From NCBI GenBank assembly GCA_005792145.1, contig SXSS01000133.1, forward strand, positions 1 through 35,475: 35,475 bases of DNA, given 5' to 3'. The notes beneath the pieces are model-generated. The model had not been told where the DNA came from and ran no database searches. It saw nothing but the letters and a program-made list of their open reading frames with translations. This DNA is from Planctomycetia bacterium (GTDB taxonomy: Bacteria; Planctomycetota; Phycisphaerae; Phycisphaerales; SM1A02). Position numbers and translations under genes: made by a program. The number at the start of each line of letters is the position of its first letter. The first letter of the stretch is position 1. Below are positions 32,346 to 35,475 of this stretch, in pieces.

Positions 32346-33787
32346 AAGCAGAAGCGCAATCTCGCCCGGTGATCGTTTGGTTTCGTCAAGATCTTCGCAC
32401 GGACGATCATCCGGCACTTCATGCCGCGTCGCAGGACGGGCGTGTGGTGATTCCAGTTTTTATCTGGCATCCCAAGAGTGAAGGAGCATGGAAAGTAGGG
32501 GCTGCTTCGAAGTGGTGGCTTCATTTTTCGCTTTCTTCACTTGGGAAAACGCTTTCTGCTCTGGGGTCTCCGCTGATTCTTCGGCAGGGCGCTCCAGAAA
32601 AAGTGCTCGCAGAAATTGCCAATTCCACTGGCGCTGCAGGAGTCCACTGTTCGATGCGTTACGAACCGTATGCCAAAGAACAAGAAGCGGTGGTCAGAAA
32701 GGAACTGCTTGCAGTCGGAGTCTCGTTTGCAACACACGCTGGAACTTTGATGCACGATCCCGCCGTGATTCGTACTGGTTCGGGAGTTCCATACAAGGTC
32801 TACACGCCATTCGCGAAGGCGTATCGCAGCACGATGAGCAGTGATCCACCGCTCTCGTCGCCGAAAGTCTTGAAGGGAATTGGCGCGAAGATTCCAAGCG
32901 ATTCTTTGGATGATCTCAACCTTCTTCCTGCGATCGATTGGGCAAAGACGATGCGTGTTTGGTGGCAACCTGGCGAAGAGGGAGCGCGCAAGAGATTGTC
33001 GAAGTTCACAGTTGAGGCGGCGAAGGCGTATGGTGAGAGTCGCGATTTTCCAGCTGAAGATGGTTCCTCGCGATTGAGCGCGCACTTGCACTGGGGCGAG
33101 ATTTCGCCGCGTCGAATTTGGCATGAAGTGTCGAAGTCTCCCGCTGCGGCAAGTGTTGGCGCGCAAAAATATCTGGCGGAGATTCTCTGGCGAGATTTTG
33201 CATATCACGTGATGTCAAATTTCCCACGCACTGCCGAGAGCCCGCTGCGACCAGAGTTTGAGTCTTTTCCTTGGCAGCCATCTACTCAACGATTGAAAGC
33301 GTGGAAGCGAGGTCAGACGGGATATCCAATTGTCGACGCAGGGATGCGGCAACTTTGGGCAACTGGTTGGATGCATAATCGAGTTCGGATGATTGTCGCA
33401 AGTTTTTTGGTGAAGCATTTGCTGCAAGATTGGCAGCATGGCGCGAAATGGTTTTGGGAGACGCTTGTTGACGCGGATCTTTCGAGCAATTCGCTTGGAT
33501 GGCAATGGAGTGCGGGATGCGGCGCGGATGCGGCGCCATACTTTCGAATCTTCAATCCGATTTTGCAAGGTGAGAAGTTTGACTCGCAGGGGACGTATGT
33601 GCGCGAGTGGATTCCTGAATTAGCAAAGCTGCCTAACGAATTCATTCACCAACCATGGAATGCGCCGCCTTTGGTATTGCTTCAATCGGGAGTCGAACTT
33701 GGTGAAAATTATCCCGCGCCAATTGTTGATCACGTGACAGCGCGAAATCGAGCACTGGCCGCGTTGAGTGAATTCGGCAAGAAGTAA
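32342..33787 (+). CDS. phrB: Deoxyribodipyrimidine photolyase, class I
   Basis: Photolyase repairs UV-induced cyclobutane pyrimidine dimers in DNA using blue light, FAD and an antenna cofactor. The 481-residue protein is typical in size: N-terminal alpha/beta antenna domain (VIVWFRQDLRTDDHPAL) and C-terminal FAD domain with TGYPIVDAGMRQLWATGWMHNRVRM, WFWETLVDADLSSNSLGWQW, and AAPYFRIFNPILQGEKFD. Residues for FAD binding and the tryptophan electron-transfer chain region are conserved. Cryptochrome-like function cannot be excluded but the motifs fit photolyase. The ATG overlaps the stop of the SDR gene (ATGA), so translational coupling is likely. The organism is presumably exposed to light, as expected for a surface-water habitat. 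Confidence 0.95.
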   Translation: MKAEAQSRPVIVWFRQDLRTDDHPALHAASQDGRVVIPVFIWHPKSEGAWKVGAASKWWLHFSLSSLGKTLSALGSPLILRQGAPEKVLAEIANSTGAAGVHCSMRYEPYAKEQEAVVRKELLAVGVSFATHAGTLMHDPAVIRTGSGVPYKVYTPFAKAYRSTMSSDPPLSSPKVLKGIGAKIPSDSLDDLNLLPAIDWAKTMRVWWQPGEEGARKRLSKFTVEAAKAYGESRDFPAEDGSSRLSAHLHWGEISPRRIWHEVSKSPAAASVGAQKYLAEILWRDFAYHVMSNFPRTAESPLRPEFESFPWQPSTQRLKAWKRGQTGYPIVDAGMRQLWATGWMHNRVRMIVASFLVKHLLQDWQHGAKWFWETLVDADLSSNSLGWQWSAGCGADAAPYFRIFNPILQGEKFDSQGTYVREWIPELAKLPNEFIHQPWNAPPLVLLQSGVELGENYPAPIVDHVTARNRALAALSEFGKK

Positions 33788-33813
33788 ATTTGCCGTGGGA
33801 AGTTTGTTGGACA

Positions 33814-33858
33814 AGCCACGGATACAGCCACGGATACAGCCACGGACACAGCCGCGGA
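33814..33858. repeat. 12-bp tandem repeat (AGCCACGGATAC), copy 1
   Basis: AGCCACGGATAC is repeated exactly at 33814-33825 and 33826-33837, then AGCCACGGACAC at 33838-33849 and a partial AGCCGCGGA. Downstream comes ATAAGTGATCAGCCGTGA (33864-33881). The same block of repeats plus the 18-mer occurs again about 200 bp on. It lies just after the phrB stop. Confidence 0.85.
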
Positions 33859-33873
33859 AATGCATAAGTGATC

Positions 33874-33997
33874 AGCCGTGAAAAGTCCTCTCGGGGCTCA
33901 AACAGTCCTCGGCGACCGACACGATCCGATTTACGATTTTTTTCGCAAGCGCAGTCGGCCGCCTGCGGAACTCGCCCGAGAGGACTTTCCAACGGCT
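33874..33997. repeat. 124-bp imperfect palindrome
   Basis: The left arm (33874-33897) and right arm (33974-33997) share AGCCGT, then AAAGTCCTCTCGGG in inverted orientation, with only one gap and few mismatches. A second pair lies inside: GGCGACCGAC (33911-33920) and GTCGGCCGCC (33954-33963) with one mismatch. The loop is about 33 nt, containing a run of T. Transcripts from phrB and from the MFS gene would both fold here, so it may act as a bidirectional terminator. It may also be a dispersed palindromic element. Confidence 0.75.
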
Positions 33998-34016
33998 GGA
34001 GACGCAAACGGATTCG

Positions 34017-34072
34017 AGCCGCGGACACAGGCGCGGATACAGCCACTGAATTGAATAAGTGGCTAGCCGTGA
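34017..34072. repeat. 12-bp tandem repeat block, copy 2, with 18-mer
   Basis: AGCCGCGGACAC (34017-34028), AGGCGCGGATAC (34029-34040) and AGCCACTGAATT (34041-34052) are degenerate copies of the same 12-mer. ATAAGTGGCTAGCCGTGA (34055-34072) matches 15 of 18 bases of the sequence at 33864-33881 in direct orientation. The rest of the gap, 34073-34140, is non-coding and holds only a short inverted repeat, GATTC/GAATC. Confidence 0.7.
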
Positions 34073-34140
34073 CATTCGGGCGAATCAGTCCGCAGCACAG
34101 CGTGTAAAAACTCGGATTCAATATCGAATCTTGCGAGACC

Positions 34141-35385
34141 TCAAATTCGTTTTTGCCTGCAAGAATCGCGAAAGGGCAACACAGCTGGAATTGCAGCGAT
34201 TGCGAGCAGTCCCCACACGATCGCAACAGTCCATCCGCCGCCTCCCAAAAGAAATCCGCAGAGCCCCGCTGCAGGTCCAACGACATATCCAAGTCCGATG
34301 AGTGCTTCGTGTGTTCCACCCGCATCGATCCCTGCGCATCCAACTCGCAATGCGTAATAAAGAGCTGCGTAATAGATAATTCCGTGCCCCGCGCCAAAGA
34401 GCGCGAGCCCGATGACGATGACCGGCACGGATGGAATTGTCACCACGATCGCAAATCCGCCGGCAAGCAGAACAGATCCAGTAAGTAGCGTGCTCCAGCG
34501 ACCATGCCAGAACGCGATGTGCGCCATAAGTGCGGCGACGACAACACGCGTGCTCAACCAGACTGCAGTCAGCGGTGTTTCGCTTGTCGCATCCAGTTTC
34601 AATCGCTCGAGCAGATATGGCATCAGAGGACTCAACGCACCAACGAGCAAATATGAAGCGGGCAAAAGAATTCGCGCGCTTTTTAGATGCAAGATGTAAT
34701 CAGCCGGAGCTTCTTCCGCGGGTGCATGGTGATGTCCAGGGTGAGAGGGCACAAACCAAAGACACGCCATCGAGAGCAAACTCATCGGCAGAAGTGCGAA
34801 GAGTGCAAGACGCGGATTCATCCAGCCATCGCTTTGCTGCAGTGGGGCCATCAAAAAGAGCGCCAACGAAACGGATGTCATCCACACAATGCACCATTGT
34901 CCGATTGCTTTTCGCGTCTGCAGTGCGCTTCTTCCCGCCGCCACATACGACTCGATGATTGGCCAAAGACACGCGCCGGTGAAACTCGTGACGATCGCGA
35001 TCACGATCAAGCCCACACTGGAACTGCCGACATAAATGAGTGGTGCGACCAAGACCTGTATCAGAAACAAGATCATCATCACTTTGCGTGCGTTCACTTG
35101 TCGTTCGAATCTTCGAACGAGTCGGCCACAGTAAAGCGCCGAGAATGCATAGACAGCACCAGTGACGATATAGAGCGCGTATGTTTGCGCGGCTGAATAG
35201 TGAAATTCTTGGGAGGTGATGAATCCAAGACCGTTCCAAAGCACGCCAGTCGCAAGAGAATTGAGAAAAGTGATCGCCTTGATTCCGAGGCTTCCTCTGC
35301 GCGAAATTCGATCCACGATTTGATGCCTGCCGTGAGAGCCATCAGCAGGCGGTGTTGTCTCTTGAGTGATCAATTCTTGCGCCAT
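34141..35385 (-). CDS. MFS transporter, substrate unknown
   Basis: This 414-residue protein has about 12 transmembrane helices and no soluble domain. Short conserved MFS features are visible: YCGRLVRRFERQVNARK in the loop after helix 2, and GSVLLAGGFAIVVTIPSVPVIVIGLALFGAGHG in the C-terminal half. A His-rich loop (HPGHHHAPAEEAP, about residue 215) lies in the central cytoplasmic loop. It is not close enough to any subfamily for a substrate call. The ATG at 35385 has no Shine-Dalgarno sequence; TAGCCT lies 9 nt upstream. The gene is divergent from the tRNA gene at the window edge and its stop is 353 bp from that of phrB. Confidence 0.88.
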   Translation of the reverse strand: MAQELITQETTPPADGSHGRHQIVDRISRRGSLGIKAITFLNSLATGVLWNGLGFITSQEFHYSAAQTYALYIVTGAVYAFSALYCGRLVRRFERQVNARKVMMILFLIQVLVAPLIYVGSSSVGLIVIAIVTSFTGACLWPIIESYVAAGRSALQTRKAIGQWCIVWMTSVSLALFLMAPLQQSDGWMNPRLALFALLPMSLLSMACLWFVPSHPGHHHAPAEEAPADYILHLKSARILLPASYLLVGALSPLMPYLLERLKLDATSETPLTAVWLSTRVVVAALMAHIAFWHGRWSTLLTGSVLLAGGFAIVVTIPSVPVIVIGLALFGAGHGIIYYAALYYALRVGCAGIDAGGTHEALIGLGYVVGPAAGLCGFLLGGGGWTVAIVWGLLAIAAIPAVLPFRDSCRQKRI

Positions 35386-35438
35386 AAAGTCGCGAGGCTA
35401 GTCCCGCAATGGGTTTAGAGGGTTAGAATTGGGCAAGA

Positions 35439-35475
35439 GTCTTCGTAGCTCAATTGGATAGAGCGTTGCCCTCCG
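35439..35475 (+). tRNA. tRNA-Arg (CCG anticodon), 3' part outside window
   Basis: The first 37 nt of a tRNA are present. The acceptor 5' strand is GTCTTCG, then TA. The D-stem GCTC/GAGC encloses the D-loop AATTGGATA. G26 follows, then the anticodon 5' strand TTGCC and CT before the anticodon CCG, where the window ends. CCG reads CGG (Arg). The 3' half (T-arm, acceptor) cannot be seen, so the folding is only partly checked. TAGAAT (35424-35429, five of six -10 bases) lies 9 nt before, so it may be transcribed from its own promoter. Confidence 0.88.

Noticed and set aside
33868-34107. 79-residue plus-strand ORF inside the repeat island
   Set aside because: It lies across the palindrome and has basic low-complexity composition, with no Shine-Dalgarno sequence.
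33642-34397. 251-residue minus-strand ORF with LYPWLYPWL-like repeats
   Set aside because: It spans the phrB end, the non-coding repeat island and the MFS end; its repeats come from the 12-bp tandem DNA repeats.

Overview
This 35.5 kb window is an ordinary-looking stretch of bacterial chromosome: about 30% housekeeping enzymes, a cell-shape operon and a handful of lineage-specific proteins. It has no insertion sequence, prophage, CRISPR array or rRNA. Protein features point to the PVC superphylum, probably Planctomycetota and perhaps a Phycisphaerae-type lineage: MreBCD is present, a Bacteroidetes/PVC-style alternative GlmU follows it, the non-mevalonate enzyme IspG is present, and several proteins resemble planctomycete hypotheticals. 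Base composition is moderate, near 50% GC by eye. The taxonomic call is inference only, because there is no rRNA or marker set to confirm it.

Layout. 4-6540 holds ispG (-), a nucleoside-type MFS permease (+), topA (-) and miaA (-). From 6580 to 22384 everything is on the + strand: pgk, a thioredoxin-like/TPR protein, rpe, accD, an lnt-HEAT lipoprotein fusion, then a shape block (coiled-coil MreC-like protein, a small one-helix protein, mreB, mreC, mreD), an alternative GlmU, a 1016-residue YdiJ-type FAD/Fe-S dehydrogenase and a stand-alone response regulator. 22385-27029 holds a small ORF, a structured non-coding stretch, a Nudix hydrolase, and a minus-strand group (ubiE, degenerate amidohydrolase, lipoprotein) that diverges from a B12-binding-fold protein lacking the cobalamin histidine. 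27035-35475 holds tilS, two related membrane thioredoxin-like proteins, gmhA, an SRPBCC-SDR protein, a class I photolyase, a repeat/palindrome island, a second MFS transporter and the first half of tRNA-Arg(CCG).

How the genes fit together. pgk, rpe and accD serve central carbon and fatty-acid metabolism. Lnt, the lipoproteins, mreBCD, alternative GlmU and gmhA serve the envelope. topA, miaA, tilS and the tRNA serve DNA topology and translation. phrB repairs UV lesions.

Most noteworthy: (1) Lnt, the lipoprotein N-acyltransferase, is in frame with a complete lipoprotein including its lipobox, so it may be a self-processing polyprotein; (2) a pair of membrane proteins share a C-terminal domain with CxHC and PCxxCQxxKL motifs that I cannot assign to a described family; (3) an amidohydrolase-2 protein has lost every metal ligand I can locate; (4) an MreC-like protein and a small membrane protein sit ahead of mreB; (5) the SRPBCC-SDR gene seems to start at ATC; (6) -10-like TANNNT boxes recur 6-7 nt before start codons, which suggests leaderless mRNAs; (7) a 124-bp imperfect palindrome is flanked by 12-bp tandem repeats between convergent genes.
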